The notes: generated by a model from the letters alone, not told the origin. Positions 42,974 through 52,213 are shown, numbered from the stretch's first letter. The stretch is DNA of 64,000 bases from Rhizobiaceae bacterium (GCA_019635695.1 JAHBYZ010000006.1:1-64000), one strand, 5' to 3'. Translations and numbers: made by a program.

Positions 42974-43211
42974 ATGTCCAAACCCCGTTTGCCGCCTGCG
43001 GCAGCCAAGCCCAGTTTCCCAATGCCGCGCGAAACAGAATTTCCAAACGTGGCAATGACATGACCGAAGGTTAGCCGCTTGCGCGACGGTGACGCAAACG
43101 GCCAAGTTCCGTCGCAAATCAGCGCTGGAATGGCCGCCGGTTTTGGCTAGTGATAGGCGCCGGGCGGGGCAGACGCTTTGCCTTCCGCACGAATTGCGAG
43201 GCTTTCCGCAG
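42974..43211. other. Divergent promoter region of the caspase-like gene and soxB
   Basis: A 238-base region holding the starts of two divergent genes. A tight hairpin TGCCGC (42990-42995) / GCGGCA (42998-43003) lies 17 bases before the caspase-like ATG on its leader side. No confident -35/-10 or glycine/betaine regulator site was assigned for the sox operon. Confidence 0.35.
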
Positions 43212-44465
43212 ATGCGCCGATATTCCGTCTTCGCCCTGGCCCGCGAGGCGCTGCGCGGCCACACCGGCTGGGAGCCGCACTGGGGCTCGCCCGAGCCGAA
43301 GAAGGAATACGACGTCATCATCGTCGGCGCCGGCGGCCACGGGCTCGCCACCGCCTATTATCTCGCCGCCGAGCACGGCGTGAGAAACGTCGCGGTGATC
43401 GAGAAGGGCTGGCTGGGCGGCGGCAATACCGGCCGCAACACCACCATCATCCGCTCGAACTATCTCTACGACGAGAGCGCCGGCATCTACGAGCATGCGG
43501 TGAAGCTGTGGGAAGGGCTTTCGCAGGAGCTCAACTACAACGTTATGTACTCGCCGCGCGGCGTGATGATGCTCGCCCACAACGTCCACGACGTGCAGGT
43601 GCTGAAGCGCCACGTCCACGCCAACCGGCTGAACGGCATCGACAACGAATGGCTGACGCCGGAAGAGGCCAAGGCCTTCTGCCCGCCGCTCAACATCTCG
43701 AAAGACGCCCGCTACCCGGTCATGGGCGCGACGCTGCAGCGGCGCGGCGGCACCGCGCGCCACGACGCGGTCGCATGGGGCTATGCGCGCGGTGCCGCCG
43801 CGCGCGGCGTCGACATCATCCAGAATTGCGAGGTCACCGGCATCCGCCGCGGGCTGGCCGGTGAGGTGACCGGCGTCGACACGGCCAAAGGCTTCATCGC
43901 GGCGAAGAAGGTCGGCGTGGTCGCTGCCGGCCACACTTCCGTGCTCATGCAGATGGCCGGCGTGCGCATGCCGCTGGAGAGCTTTCCTCTGCAGGCGCTG
44001 GTGTCGGAGCCGGTCAAGCCGGTGTTCCCCTGCGTGGTGATGTCCAACACCGTGCACGCCTACATCTCGCAGTCGGACAAGGGCGAGCTGGTCATCGGCG
44101 CCGGCACGGACCAGTACACGTCCTATTCGCAGACCGGCGGGCTGCACATCCTCAACCACACGCTGGACGCCATCTGCGAGATGTTCCCCATGTTCGGGCG
44201 CATGAAAATGTTGCGCTCGTGGGGCGGCATCGTCGATGTCACGCCCGACCGTTCGCCGATCCTGGCGAAGACCCCGGTGAAGGGGCTCTACGTCAATTGC
44301 GGCTGGGGCACCGGCGGCTTCAAGGCGACGCCGGGCTCCGGCCACGTCTTCGCCCACACGATCGCCCGCGACGAGCCGCACAGGATCAACGCGCCCTTCA
44401 CGCTGGAGCGCTTCCGCACCGGCCGGCTGATCGACGAGGCGGCGGCCGCCGCCGTGGCGCACTGA
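43212..44465 (+). CDS. soxB: Sarcosine oxidase subunit beta
   Basis: A 417-residue FAD/FMN-binding subunit of heterotetrameric sarcosine oxidase, which oxidatively demethylates sarcosine to glycine and passes the methyl group to tetrahydrofolate. FAD motif [20 protein letters not shown], then [20 protein letters not shown], and the C-terminal [20 protein letters not shown]. Standard length for SoxB. Start: ATG at 43212 ([14 protein letters not shown]); upstream reading adds an unrelated stretch. The next ATG begins in its TGA. Confidence 0.95.
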   Translation: MRRYSVFALAREALRGHTGWEPHWGSPEPKKEYDVIIVGAGGHGLATAYYLAAEHGVRNVAVIEKGWLGGGNTGRNTTIIRSNYLYDESAGIYEHAVKLWEGLSQELNYNVMYSPRGVMMLAHNVHDVQVLKRHVHANRLNGIDNEWLTPEEAKAFCPPLNISKDARYPVMGATLQRRGGTARHDAVAWGYARGAAARGVDIIQNCEVTGIRRGLAGEVTGVDTAKGFIAAKKVGVVAAGHTSVLMQMAGVRMPLESFPLQALVSEPVKPVFPCVVMSNTVHAYISQSDKGELVIGAGTDQYTSYSQTGGLHILNHTLDAICEMFPMFGRMKMLRSWGGIVDVTPDRSPILAKTPVKGLYVNCGWGTGGFKATPGSGHVFAHTIARDEPHRINAPFTLERFRTGRLIDEAAAAAVAH

Positions 44466-44908
44466 TGAACGGGCTGCTCGCGTCGGGTCTGATCGCCGCG
44501 CCGCTGCTCGCCATACCGACGGCGCTGGCGGCGATGCCGTTCGAGAAAAGCATTGAGATATCCAAGGACGCCGTCGCGCACGAATGGCCGTTCAGCGTCG
44601 ACCGTGGCGATCTCTCCTGCTTCATCTTCGCGCAGACCCGGCTGGTCTTCTTCCGGGAGCCTGACACCAACGATCCCGACTGGTTCATCAAGGACATTCC
44701 GTATCGGACACCGCGTTCGGTGATCGTCTCGACCAATCCGCTGGAGATCTTCGCCAGCCTCGAGGACGCGGACCTGTTCCTGCCCTTCGACAGCGACTTC
44801 GCCGTGCTCATCAAGCGGCTGGCGCCTTTCGTGGTGATGGGTCAGGCGCTGTGCGAGGAACTTCTGGCCGAAAAGGAAGGCGCCGACGCCGGCGGCGAGG
44901 ACGACTGA
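44465..44908 (+). CDS. YebY/DUF2511-like exported protein inside the sox operon
   Basis: A 147-residue protein with a probable signal peptide (about 1-23, LIAAPLLAIPTALAA). The mature part has EWPFSVDRGDLSCF and, near the end, LAPFVVMGQALCEE. These match E. coli YebY (DUF2511), where AWPFS...ELSC and LAPF...LC occur in the same order, including the two Cys that could form a disulphide. YebY function is not established. It overlaps both soxB and soxD by single bases, so it is firmly in the operon although heterotetrameric sarcosine oxidase needs only four subunits. Confidence 0.7.
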   Translation: MNGLLASGLIAAPLLAIPTALAAMPFEKSIEISKDAVAHEWPFSVDRGDLSCFIFAQTRLVFFREPDTNDPDWFIKDIPYRTPRSVIVSTNPLEIFASLEDADLFLPFDSDFAVLIKRLAPFVVMGQALCEELLAEKEGADAGGEDD

Positions 44909-45279
44909 TGCTGTTGATACGCTGCCCCTGGTGCGAGGAAGACCTGCCGGAGCTGGAGTTCCGCCATGCCGGCGAGGCGCATATCGCGCGCCCGACCAAT
45001 CTGGCTTCGATCCCCGACGCGGACTTCGAAAAATTCTTCTTCATCCGCTCGAACCCGAAGGGCATCGTGTTCGAGCGCTGGCGCCACGTCCATGGCTGCG
45101 CGCGCTTCTTCAACGCGGTGCGCGACACGGTCAGCGACAGGTTCGTCACGACCTACAAGGCTGGCGAGGCGCGCCCGGTGCTGCCTGCGGTCGGCGACAC
45201 CGGCCCGGCGGCTCACGGCAATGTCGAGCCGAAGAAGCTGAACGTCAGGAAGCCTGCCGCGAGGGGAAACGGGAAATGA
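44908..45279 (+). CDS. soxD: Sarcosine oxidase subunit delta
   Basis: A 123-residue small subunit. MLLIRCPWCEEDLPELEFRH carries the CxxC of its zinc site, and HVHGCARFFNAVRDTV supplies the remaining ligands (His and Cys). The C-terminal tail is longer than the minimal subunit. ATG at 44908 overlaps the previous stop; four-base overlap with soxA. Confidence 0.93.
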   Translation: MLLIRCPWCEEDLPELEFRHAGEAHIARPTNLASIPDADFEKFFFIRSNPKGIVFERWRHVHGCARFFNAVRDTVSDRFVTTYKAGEARPVLPAVGDTGPAAHGNVEPKKLNVRKPAARGNGK

Positions 45280-48251
45280 CCGGCGCCTACCGCATCGCCG
45301 GCGCTGGCCGGCTCATGCCCGGCCGTGCCGTGCCGTTCAGCTTCGACGGGCGGGCCATGCAGGGCGTCGAGGGCGACACGCTCGCCTCGGCGCTGATCGC
45401 CAACGGCGTGCATCTGGTAGGCCGCTCGTTCAAGTACCACCGGCCGCGCGGCTTCCTCTCCGCCGGCGCGGAGGAGCCCAATGCGCTGGTGGAGATCAGG
45501 CGCGACGCCACGGGTCGGCGCACGCCCAACGTGCGCGCCACCCAGCAGGAGATCTATGACGGACTGGAAGCGGTCTCGCAGAACCGCTGGCCGTCGCTGT
45601 CCTTCGACGTTGGCGCGGTCAACGACCTGATGTCGCCGTTCTTCCCGGCGGGGTTCTACTACAAGACCTTCATGTGGCCGCGGTGGGCGTGGAAACACCT
45701 ATACGAGCCCAACATCCGCGCGGCGGCCGGCCTCGGCAAAGCGCCGAAGGAGCCCGATCCCGACCGCTACGGAGCCCGCTTCGCCCATTGCGACGTGCTC
45801 GTCGTCGGCGGCGGTGCCGCGGGCCTCGCTGCCGCGCTGGCCGCGGCCGAGAGCGGCGCATCGGTGATCCTTGCCGACGAGCAGGCCGAGTTCGGCGGGG
45901 CGCTGCGCTACGAAACGGGTGCGTCGATCGACGGGCAGGCCGGCTGGCCGTGGGCGAAGGCGACGGTCGCCCGGCTGGCGGCCATGAAGAATGTACGCCT
46001 GCTCACCCGCGCGACGGCGTTCGGCTACTACGCGCAGAACATGGTGGCGATGGCCGAACGCGTCACCGACCATCTCGCCGCGCCGCATTCCGATCTGCCG
46101 CGCGAAAGGCTTTGGCAGGTGCGCGCCCGCCGCGTGGTGCTGGCAACCGGGGCCATCGAGCGGCACATGGTGTTCAAGGGCAATGACCGGCCGGGCGTGA
46201 TGCTGGCCTCCGCCGGCCGCACCTTCTTTTCGCATTACGGCGCAGCTGTCGGCCGCCGCGTCGGCGTCTACACGTCGAGCGATTCCGGCTGGCAGGCCGC
46301 GCTCGACTTCAAGCGCGCAGGCATCCACGTCGCGGCCATCGTCGATCCGCGCCCGGAACCGCCGGCCGATCTGGTCGAGGCGGCGAAGGCTGTGGGTATC
46401 GAGGTTCTGCTTGGCCATGAGGTCATCGACACTTCCGGCCGCCTGCGCGTCGCCTCCATGAGCGTTCGTCCGATCAAGGGCGGGCGCGAGCGTTCCATCG
46501 TGGTCGACGCGCTGCTCACCTCTGCCGGCTGGACGCCTTCCCTGCACCTGTTCTCGCAGTCGCGCGGCAGGGTCGAATACGTGCCCGAGAAGCGCAATTT
46601 CCTGCCCTCGAAACACGCGCAGGATTGCGTCTCGGTCGGTGCCTGCAACGGTACGGAAAACCTCGAAGCCACGCTCGCCGAAGCCTTCGCCGCCGGCGAG
46701 CACGCCTCGCTCAAGGCGGCGAAGCCTGTCGCCCGCCCGGAGAAGGTTTCGGGCGAAAGCTGGTCCGGCGGCGCGGCGGGCGCAGCCGGCCATGTCGGGA
46801 AGAAGGCGTTCATCGACTTCCAGAACGACGTCACCGCCAAGGACATCCGCCAGGCGGTGCGCGAGGGCATGCGCTCGATCGAGCATGTCAAGCGCTTCAC
46901 CACCAACGGCATGGCCACCGACCAGGGCAAGACGTCGAACCTGCACGGGCTGGCCATCGCCGCCGAAATGCTCGGCAAGCCGATCCCCGAGGTCGGGCTG
47001 ACCACTTTCCGCGCGCCCTACACGCCGGTCAGCTTCGGCACGATCGTCGGCCACGCGAAGGGGCCGCTGTTCGATCCGACCCGCAGGACAGCCATGCACG
47101 CGGCGGCCGTCGCGGCCGGTGCCGTGTTCGAGGATGTCGGCCAGTGGAAACGCGCCTGGTATTTCCCGCGCAAGGGCGAGGACATGCACGCGGCGGTCGA
47201 TCGCGAATGCCTGACCGTGCGCAAGGCTGCCGGCATCTTCGACGCCTCGACGCTGGGCAAGATCGAGGTCGTCGGCCCGGACGCCGCAGCCTTCATGGAG
47301 CTGCTCTACACCAATCCGTGGCAGAAGCTCGAACCCGGCCGCTGCCGCTATGGCATCATGCTGCGCGAGGACGGTTTTATCTATGACGACGGCGTGGTGG
47401 GCCGGCTGGCTGCCGACCGCTTCCATGTCACCACCACCACCGGCGGCGCGGCGCGCGTGATGAACCACATGGAGGATTACCTCCAAACCGAGTTCCCGCA
47501 CCTCAAGGTCTGGCTCAGCTCGATCTCCGAGCAGTGGGCGGTCATCGCCGTGCAGGGGCCGAAGAGCCGCGACATCCTCGCGCCGCTGGTCGAAGGCATC
47601 GACATCTCCGACTCGGCCATGCCGCACATGTCGGTGCGCGAGGGCTCCATCCTCGGCGTGCCGACGCGGCTGTTCCGCATGTCGTTCACCGGCGAGCGCG
47701 GCTTCGAAGTCAATGTGCCGGCCGACTTCGGGCAGGCGGTGTGGGAAGCAATCGCCGCTGAGGGGGCGAAGCATGGTGCCGTGCCCTACGGCACCGAGGC
47801 CATGCACGTGCTGCGCGCCGAGAAGGGCTACATCATCGTCGGGCAGGAGACTGACGGCACGGTGACGCCCGACGACGCCGGCCTGTCCTGGGCCATCGGC
47901 AAGGCCAAGACCGACTTCGTCGGCATAGGAGGGTTGAAGCGTCCCGATCTCGTCGGCAAGGGCCGCAAGCAGCTGGTCGGCCTCAGGACTAGGGACCCGA
48001 AGATCGTGCTTGAGGAGGGCGCGCAGATCGTCGCCGACCCGAAACAGCAGGTGCCGATGACCATGATCGGCCACGTCACCTCGTCCTACTGGTCGGCCAA
48101 CTGCAACCGCTCGATCGCGCTGGCGCTCGTGACCGACGGCCGCGCGAAGATGGGCCAGACGCTCTACGTGCCGATGCCCAAGCGCGTCATCGAGGTCGAG
48201 GTCACCGGCACGGTCTTCATCGACGAGAAGGGGGAGAGGCTCAATGGCTGA
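45276..48251 (+). CDS. soxA: Sarcosine oxidase subunit alpha
   Basis: A 991-residue subunit binding NAD and tetrahydrofolate. Order: N-terminal ferredoxin-like segment (YRIAGAGRLMPGRAVPFSFD, ASALIANGVHLVGRSFKYHR), dinucleotide domain (VVGGGAAGLAAALAAAESGA at about residue 178), and from about 610 the folate-binding GcvT-like domain (MHAAAVAAGAVFEDVGQWKR, ending in a GcvT C-terminal barrel). Length matches SoxA. It overlaps soxG by eight bases. Confidence 0.95.
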   Translation: MTGAYRIAGAGRLMPGRAVPFSFDGRAMQGVEGDTLASALIANGVHLVGRSFKYHRPRGFLSAGAEEPNALVEIRRDATGRRTPNVRATQQEIYDGLEAVSQNRWPSLSFDVGAVNDLMSPFFPAGFYYKTFMWPRWAWKHLYEPNIRAAAGLGKAPKEPDPDRYGARFAHCDVLVVGGGAAGLAAALAAAESGASVILADEQAEFGGALRYETGASIDGQAGWPWAKATVARLAAMKNVRLLTRATAFGYYAQNMVAMAERVTDHLAAPHSDLPRERLWQVRARRVVLATGAIERHMVFKGNDRPGVMLASAGRTFFSHYGAAVGRRVGVYTSSDSGWQAALDFKRAGIHVAAIVDPRPEPPADLVEAAKAVGIEVLLGHEVIDTSGRLRVASMSVRPIKGGRERSIVVDALLTSAGWTPSLHLFSQSRGRVEYVPEKRNFLPSKHAQDCVSVGACNGTENLEATLAEAFAAGEHASLKAAKPVARPEKVSGESWSGGAAGAAGHVGKKAFIDFQNDVTAKDIRQAVREGMRSIEHVKRFTTNGMATDQGKTSNLHGLAIAAEMLGKPIPEVGLTTFRAPYTPVSFGTIVGHAKGPLFDPTRRTAMHAAAVAAGAVFEDVGQWKRAWYFPRKGEDMHAAVDRECLTVRKAAGIFDASTLGKIEVVGPDAAAFMELLYTNPWQKLEPGRCRYGIMLREDGFIYDDGVVGRLAADRFHVTTTTGGAARVMNHMEDYLQTEFPHLKVWLSSISEQWAVIAVQGPKSRDILAPLVEGIDISDSAMPHMSVREGSILGVPTRLFRMSFTGERGFEVNVPADFGQAVWEAIAAEGAKHGAVPYGTEAMHVLRAEKGYIIVGQETDGTVTPDDAGLSWAIGKAKTDFVGIGGLKRPDLVGKGRKQLVGLRTRDPKIVLEEGAQIVADPKQQVPMTMIGHVTSSYWSANCNRSIALALVTDGRAKMGQTLYVPMPKRVIEVEVTGTVFIDEKGERLNG

Positions 48252-48786
48252 GATAGCACGCACCTCCCCGCTCGCCGGCCGTTTCGTCGGCCGCCCGCAC
48301 GTCACCGTTGCGCCGGCACCGCCCGCCACGCGCCTCGCCGTCCGCGCGCCGGCCACATCACGCGGGGCTCTGGCCCGCGCGCTCAAGGTGGATCTCTTCG
48401 ACGGCCGCCAGATCCGGACCGTCGGCCCGCGCATGAGCCTGCCGCTCGGGCCGGACGAGTGGCTGGTCATCGACGAGGAAGGCGCCGACCTCGCTGCCAT
48501 CTGTCGCGATGTCGACGCGCTGCATTCGGCCGTCGACGTCTCGCATCGCAATGTCGGCATCCTCGTCTCCGGCATCGCCGCCGAGGCGGTGCTCAACGCC
48601 GGCTGCCCGCGCGATCTCTCGCTCGCGGCCTTCCCGGTCGGCCGCGCCGCGCGCACCATTCTCGGCAAGGTCGAGATCGTGCTGGTGCGCACCCAGCCGC
48701 AGGCCTTCCGGGTCGAGGTATGGCGGTCGTTCAGCGACTACGCTTTCTCGCTGCTCGAAGAGGCGACGCGCGATCCCGGCTTCTGA
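48244..48786 (+). CDS. soxG: Sarcosine oxidase subunit gamma
   Basis: A 180-residue subunit related to the GcvT C-terminal part. RTVGPRMSLPLGPDEWLVID and DVSHRNVGILVSGIAAEAVL are family stretches, with the terminal EVWRSFSDYAFSLLEEATRD. Last structural gene of the operon. Start: ATG at 48244, inside soxA. Confidence 0.93.
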   Translation: MAEIARTSPLAGRFVGRPHVTVAPAPPATRLAVRAPATSRGALARALKVDLFDGRQIRTVGPRMSLPLGPDEWLVIDEEGADLAAICRDVDALHSAVDVSHRNVGILVSGIAAEAVLNAGCPRDLSLAAFPVGRAARTILGKVEIVLVRTQPQAFRVEVWRSFSDYAFSLLEEATRDPGF

Positions 48787-48839
48787 CGGCGCTTGCGCGG
48801 CTCATGCCGCCCCGACATGATGGCCGCAAGGAGCCAGCC

Positions 48840-49070
48840 ATGCCTGCACCCAAGGACACCAACCGCAAGCCGCCGCAATCGCGCAAGAAGCACGTCGATC
48901 CCCGCATAGATGATCCCTCGCAGGAGGCCACGCGCGAGGAACTGGACGAGGAGCTGGTGGAGGGGTTGAAGGAAACCTTCCCCGCCAGCGATCCGGTCGC
49001 GGCGACGTCCACCACGCGCACCGGCCGTCCTGCCGGCCGCACCAACCAGAAGCCACCGGTGAAACGTTAG
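48840..49070 (+). CDS. Small PASDP-motif protein (paralogue 1)
   Basis: A 76-residue hydrophilic protein. The core ELVEGLKETFPASDPVAATS and the tail TGRPAGRTNQKPPVKR are shared with the protein encoded at 49182. No signal peptide, no membrane helix; it is probably partly disordered. Small proteins with this FPASDP motif are frequent in Rhizobiales and have no known function. Start: ATG at 48840 with AAGGAG ahead of it. It follows soxG by 53 bases. Confidence 0.75.
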   Translation: MPAPKDTNRKPPQSRKKHVDPRIDDPSQEATREELDEELVEGLKETFPASDPVAATSTTRTGRPAGRTNQKPPVKR

Positions 49071-49123
49071 GTGTGAAGCGCTAAACCGGTTCAATTTTTC
49101 CGGGCATCGACACGAAACTTGAG

Positions 49124-49148
49124 GGAACCACCTTCGTCCACGACCGTT
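49124..49148 (+). promoter_or_regulatory. EcfG-type general stress promoter
   Basis: GGAAC (49124-49128), exactly 16 bases, then CGTT (49145-49148) within CGTTTTTT. This matches the EcfG consensus GGAAC-N16/17-CGTT and lies 33 bases before the ATG at 49182. Confidence 0.75.
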
Positions 49149-49181
49149 TTTTGCGGACGTGCAACGAACGGGAGAGGTCCC

Positions 49182-49505
49182 ATGAGCACTGTTTTCGACG
49201 TACTTCACACCGCCGCCGACGCGGACCGCTATCCGGCGGACGCGCGCTTCGACGACGCGTCGATCGCGCCGACGACGGAAGAGCTCGCGCAGGACCGCCG
49301 CGATCTGCCGACGGGTGCCGTCAAGCATGAAGACCCCGACAAGCAGGCGGCCGACAAGGAGCTGGAGAAGGCGCTGAAGGACTCGTTCCCTGCCTCCGAT
49401 CCGGTTTCGGTCGCCAACGGAACGGTTGCCGGCGCTCCTGATCCGTCAACGGGCAAGCCGGCCCGTCCTGCTGGACGCACCAACGGGAAACCGCCGGCCG
49501 ACTGA
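49182..49505 (+). CDS. Small PASDP-motif protein (paralogue 2), stress-promoter controlled
   Basis: A 107-residue hydrophilic protein. The N-terminal half (FDVLHTAADADRYPADARFD) is not found in paralogue 1; the second half has LEKALKDSFPASDPVSVANG and RPAGRTNGKPPAD, parallel to paralogue 1. Start: ATG at 49182 with GGGAGAGG upstream. A near-perfect EcfG promoter precedes it, so it is likely part of the general stress regulon. Function unknown. Confidence 0.78.
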   Translation: MSTVFDVLHTAADADRYPADARFDDASIAPTTEELAQDRRDLPTGAVKHEDPDKQAADKELEKALKDSFPASDPVSVANGTVAGAPDPSTGKPARPAGRTNGKPPAD

Positions 49506-49611
49506 CCGAGCCGACTGACCGGAACCGAATCGATATGGCCGTGGCGTTTCGGCGCCGCGGCACTTTTGGCGCGAGCTTGACGCAACGACAGTGCCGCGCT
49601 CACTCTGCCGC

Positions 49612-50466
49612 ATGTTCCTGCGGCTGCACTTCCCGCCACCGCCGCTCGGCCGTTTTGTCGAGTCGATCACCTATTATCGCGGGCTCGTCTCGGACCATGC
49701 GCGCGAAAAGCTGCTGCCCGACGGCATCGTCCACATCGTGGTCGACCTGACGGATACGCCAAAGAAGCGCTACCAGTCTGCCGATGGCATCGGCATCACC
49801 GAGTTCCGCGAAAGCTGGGTTTCGGGCGCACACGACCGCTTCATCGTCATCGGCGCGGAGACCGGTTCCTCGATGCTGGTCATCGCGTTCCGCCCCGGCG
49901 GCGCCTATCCTTTCCTCGGCCTGCCGCTCGACGTCATCACCAACAGCGTGCTGCCGCTCGACAGCGTCGTCGGTCCGGCGTCGGCGCGCGGATTGCGGGA
50001 TCGCATCCTGGAAACGCCCGACGCCGACGGCAAGATCGACGTTGCGCAGGAATGGCTCACGGCGCGCTGCCGCGACCTCGCCTTCGATCGCTCGGTCCAT
50101 CACATGACCGCGCGGCTCCATGCCGGCGGGCGGACCGGCGTTGCCGGCCTGATGGGGGAAACGGGCTACACGCAGCGCCATGTCTCGGCGCTGTTCCGCC
50201 GCTGGGTCGGGCTGTCGCCGAAGCAGTTCCACCGCCTGCGGCGGTTCGCCGGGCTGCGCGAGTTCATCGCGCGCGACCATTTCGACTGGCGAATGGGACC
50301 GCGCAGGCCGGACTGGTCGGACCTGGCGGTGGCGTTCGGCTATGCCGACCAGTCGCATCTGAGCCGCGACTTCCGCGATTTCGCCGGCATGACGCCGGGT
50401 GCGTTCGCGCAGGCCGCGCGCGGCATCGACAACTACCTGCCAGTGGACGGGCCGGTGGAGGGCTGA
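49612..50466 (+). CDS. AraC family transcriptional regulator
   Basis: A 284-residue regulator. Residues about 1-135 form a sensor domain of the DUF6597 type (PPPLGRFVESITYYRG, LPDGIVHIVVDLTD), and residues about 165-270 an AraC double HTH (LMGETGYTQRHVSALFRRWV, GLSPKQFHRLRRFAGL, VAFGYADQSHLSRDFRDFAG). The effector is unknown. Start: ATG at 49612; a GTG at 49591 in frame is possible, neither has a clear ribosome site. Confidence 0.85.
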   Translation: MFLRLHFPPPPLGRFVESITYYRGLVSDHAREKLLPDGIVHIVVDLTDTPKKRYQSADGIGITEFRESWVSGAHDRFIVIGAETGSSMLVIAFRPGGAYPFLGLPLDVITNSVLPLDSVVGPASARGLRDRILETPDADGKIDVAQEWLTARCRDLAFDRSVHHMTARLHAGGRTGVAGLMGETGYTQRHVSALFRRWVGLSPKQFHRLRRFAGLREFIARDHFDWRMGPRRPDWSDLAVAFGYADQSHLSRDFRDFAGMTPGAFAQAARGIDNYLPVDGPVEG

Positions 50467-50535
50467 CTTCCGATTCGTCCAAGAGGGCCGGCGCATGTTT
50501 CGCGAGTGTCGTGCCGCGTTTCCATGGAGGGGGTC

Positions 50536-50931
50536 TTGCAGATCAATTTTCTGGCCGTCATCGCCGCCGCGCTCGCCTGCTTCCTGATCGGCGGCCTCTG
50601 GTATTCGCCGCTGCTGTTCGGCAACGCCTGGATGCGCGCCAACGGCTTCACCGACGCCGATTTGAAGCGCGGCTCGATGCCGGTGATATTTGGCGCCGCC
50701 TTCGTCTTCAGCCTGCTGATGGCCGCCAACCTTGCCGCCTTCATCGGTCCGGACGCGACGCTGCAGTTCGCGCTCGCGGCCTCGGTCGCCGCCGGGCTCG
50801 GCTGGGCGGCTTTCGGTCTTGCCGTCGTGGCGCTGTTCGAGCGTCGGTCGTGGACTTACATCCTCATCAACGGCGGCTATCTCACCGTCGCCTTCGCCGC
50901 GATGGGTCTCATTTTGGGGATTTGGCGGTAG
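50536..50931 (+). CDS. DUF1761 family membrane protein
   Basis: A 131-residue protein with four predicted helices. It begins LQINFLAVIAAALACFLIGG then LWYSPLLFGNAWMR, the classic DUF1761 opening (short start, helix, GxLWYSP). The helices VIFGAAFVFSLLMAANLAAF and ASVAAGLGWAAFGLAVVALF follow. Function unknown. Start: TTG at 50536 favoured because GGAGG precedes it and homologues begin here; ATG at 50524 is the alternative. Confidence 0.82.
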   Translation: MQINFLAVIAAALACFLIGGLWYSPLLFGNAWMRANGFTDADLKRGSMPVIFGAAFVFSLLMAANLAAFIGPDATLQFALAASVAAGLGWAAFGLAVVALFERRSWTYILINGGYLTVAFAAMGLILGIWR

Positions 50932-50984
50932 GAGCGACTTTCGCTAACCCATTGTGGAAGAAGGGAGGGCTGCACCCGTCTACG

Positions 50985-51049
50985 CTTCGTCATCCCGGAA
51001 GATGAACGTGAGAGCAGCGAACGTGCATCTATCCGGGATCCATGCCGTG
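50985..51049. repeat. Extragenic palindromic repeat unit (rhizobial REP-like)
   Basis: The segment opens CTTCGTCATCCCGGA (50985-50999) and closes TATCCGGGATCCATGCCGTG. ATCCCGGA (50992-50999) pairs with TCCGGGAT (51032-51039), and the interior GATGAACGT / ACGTGCATC continues the stem with one mismatch, giving a long imperfect hairpin. TCATCCCGGA-type palindromes are common between genes in Rhizobiales. Confidence 0.65.
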
Positions 51050-51129
51050 GACTCGCAACTGCCGCTCGGGGGGATTTCTGACACCTTCGCGGCATGGATC
51101 CCTGTGTAGTGCGGATGTGCGATTGTGTT

Positions 51130-51190
51130 GCGGGCGGGAGACCGTTGTCCCCGGTCCTGAGACCGTGATCCGGCACGGGTCCCCGCCCGC
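51130..51190 (+). ncRNA. Structured leader, candidate remnant of an IS110 bridge RNA
   Basis: GCGGGCGGGAGACC (51130-51143) can pair with GGGTCCCCGCCCGC (51177-51190) apart from a bulge, and inside it CGGTC (51152-51156) pairs with GACCG (51161-51165). It lies about 65 bases before the transposase start, where IS110-type elements encode their bridge RNA. The element is decayed, so function is doubtful. Confidence 0.3.
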
Positions 51191-51254
51191 TTCGACACCT
51201 GAACAGTTGCACGAGGCCGCTGCCGCGGACCTCGCATCACAGGGGACAGGCACT

Positions 51255-52213
51255 ATGACACTATCACCGACCCTCGATAGGAATCGACGTTTCCAAGGCA
51301 TGGATCGACGTGGTTGATCCGAGCTGCGCCCGCATCGCTCGGATAGCCAACTGCCCCGCCGAACTGGCGCAACTCGCCGCCTCCGCTGGCTGCGCGTAGC
51401 AACGAGGCCGCCATCTTCGAGGCGACCGGAACTCACGATACGGCGCGCTGTGCCATGCGCTGGCCACGGCAGGTGTGGCTCTCATGTGCGCGTCAATCCG
51501 CAGCGCGCCCGCGATTTCGCCTGCGCCACGCGCCCCGCAAAGATCGACGCGATCGACGCGGCGATGTTGGCCGAGATGGGGCGTGCGCTGCAGCCACAAC
51601 CCGGATCCGCTCCCCGATCAGAGCGCGAGAGACTGGTTCTGCTGACCCGTCGGCAGCGACCAGCTCGTCGCCATGCGCATGCAGGAGAAGACACGCCGTG
51701 CTGATGTGGGCGCCGATGCGGGATGATGGCACCGTCGCCGTTGATCTCGACAGCCATATCGCATGGCCTTTGATCGAGGTACGCCCGCCAAGGTCGAGAA
51801 GACTATGCGCCAGTTCCTCGACGCGTCTGCCCCACTGGCGAGCGCCGACGCGCTGGTGCGTTTCGATGCCCGGCATCGGGTTCGTCACCTCAGCCGTCCT
51901 CATCGGTCTGCTGCCCGAACTCGGCGTGCGTTCGGGCGCGGCGCTCGCGATGCTGGCTGGCCCGGCGCCGCTCAACAACGACAGCGGGGACAGACGCGGC
52001 CGGCGCACAATCCGTGGCGGCCGGCGCCGCGTCCGCCAGGCCCTCTATATGGCGGCTGTGGCCTCGCTGAAGACCAACTCGCCGCTCAAGGCATTCTACA
52101 ACCGGCTGCGCAGCGCCGGCAAAGCTCCTAAAGCAGCGCTGATTGCCCTCGCCAGGAAGATGCTCACAACACTGAACGCCATGGCCAAAACCCAGACCGC
52201 GTTCAGGGCATGA
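51255..52213 (+). pseudogene. IS110-family transposase, disrupted by several frameshifts
   Basis: The N-terminal DEDD piece reads IGIDVSKAWIDVVDPSCARI from about 51278 but is out of frame with the ATG at 51255. A stop follows near 51397, then the frame moves to EAAIFEATGTHDTA, and again to RARDFACATRPAKIDAIDAA (from about 51510). The C-terminal half resumes as MPGIGFVTSAVLIGLLPELG and AMLAGPAPLNNDSGDRRGRR, ending at 52213 with the Ser of the Tnp_20 domain still present. At least three breaks separate the parts, so no working transposase can be made. Confidence 0.85.

Larger units (their letters stand above)
50932..51254. other. Intergenic region: extragenic palindromic repeat and IS leader
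   Basis: This 323-base stretch has no gene. It holds a palindromic repeat unit (50985-51049), an inverted partner of the repeat end at 51088-51102, and a GC-rich structured leader (51130-51190) before the decayed transposase. Confidence 0.5.

Noticed and set aside
45699-48692. 997-codon open frame on the minus strand opposite soxA and soxG
   Set aside because: It is rich in Arg, His, Asp and Ala with no family motif, and lies exactly opposite well-supported genes; a typical antisense frame of high-GC coding DNA.
49506-49611. EcfG site before the AraC gene
   Set aside because: GGAAC is present near 49520 but the next CGTT lies 19 bases away, outside the 16-17 base spacing.
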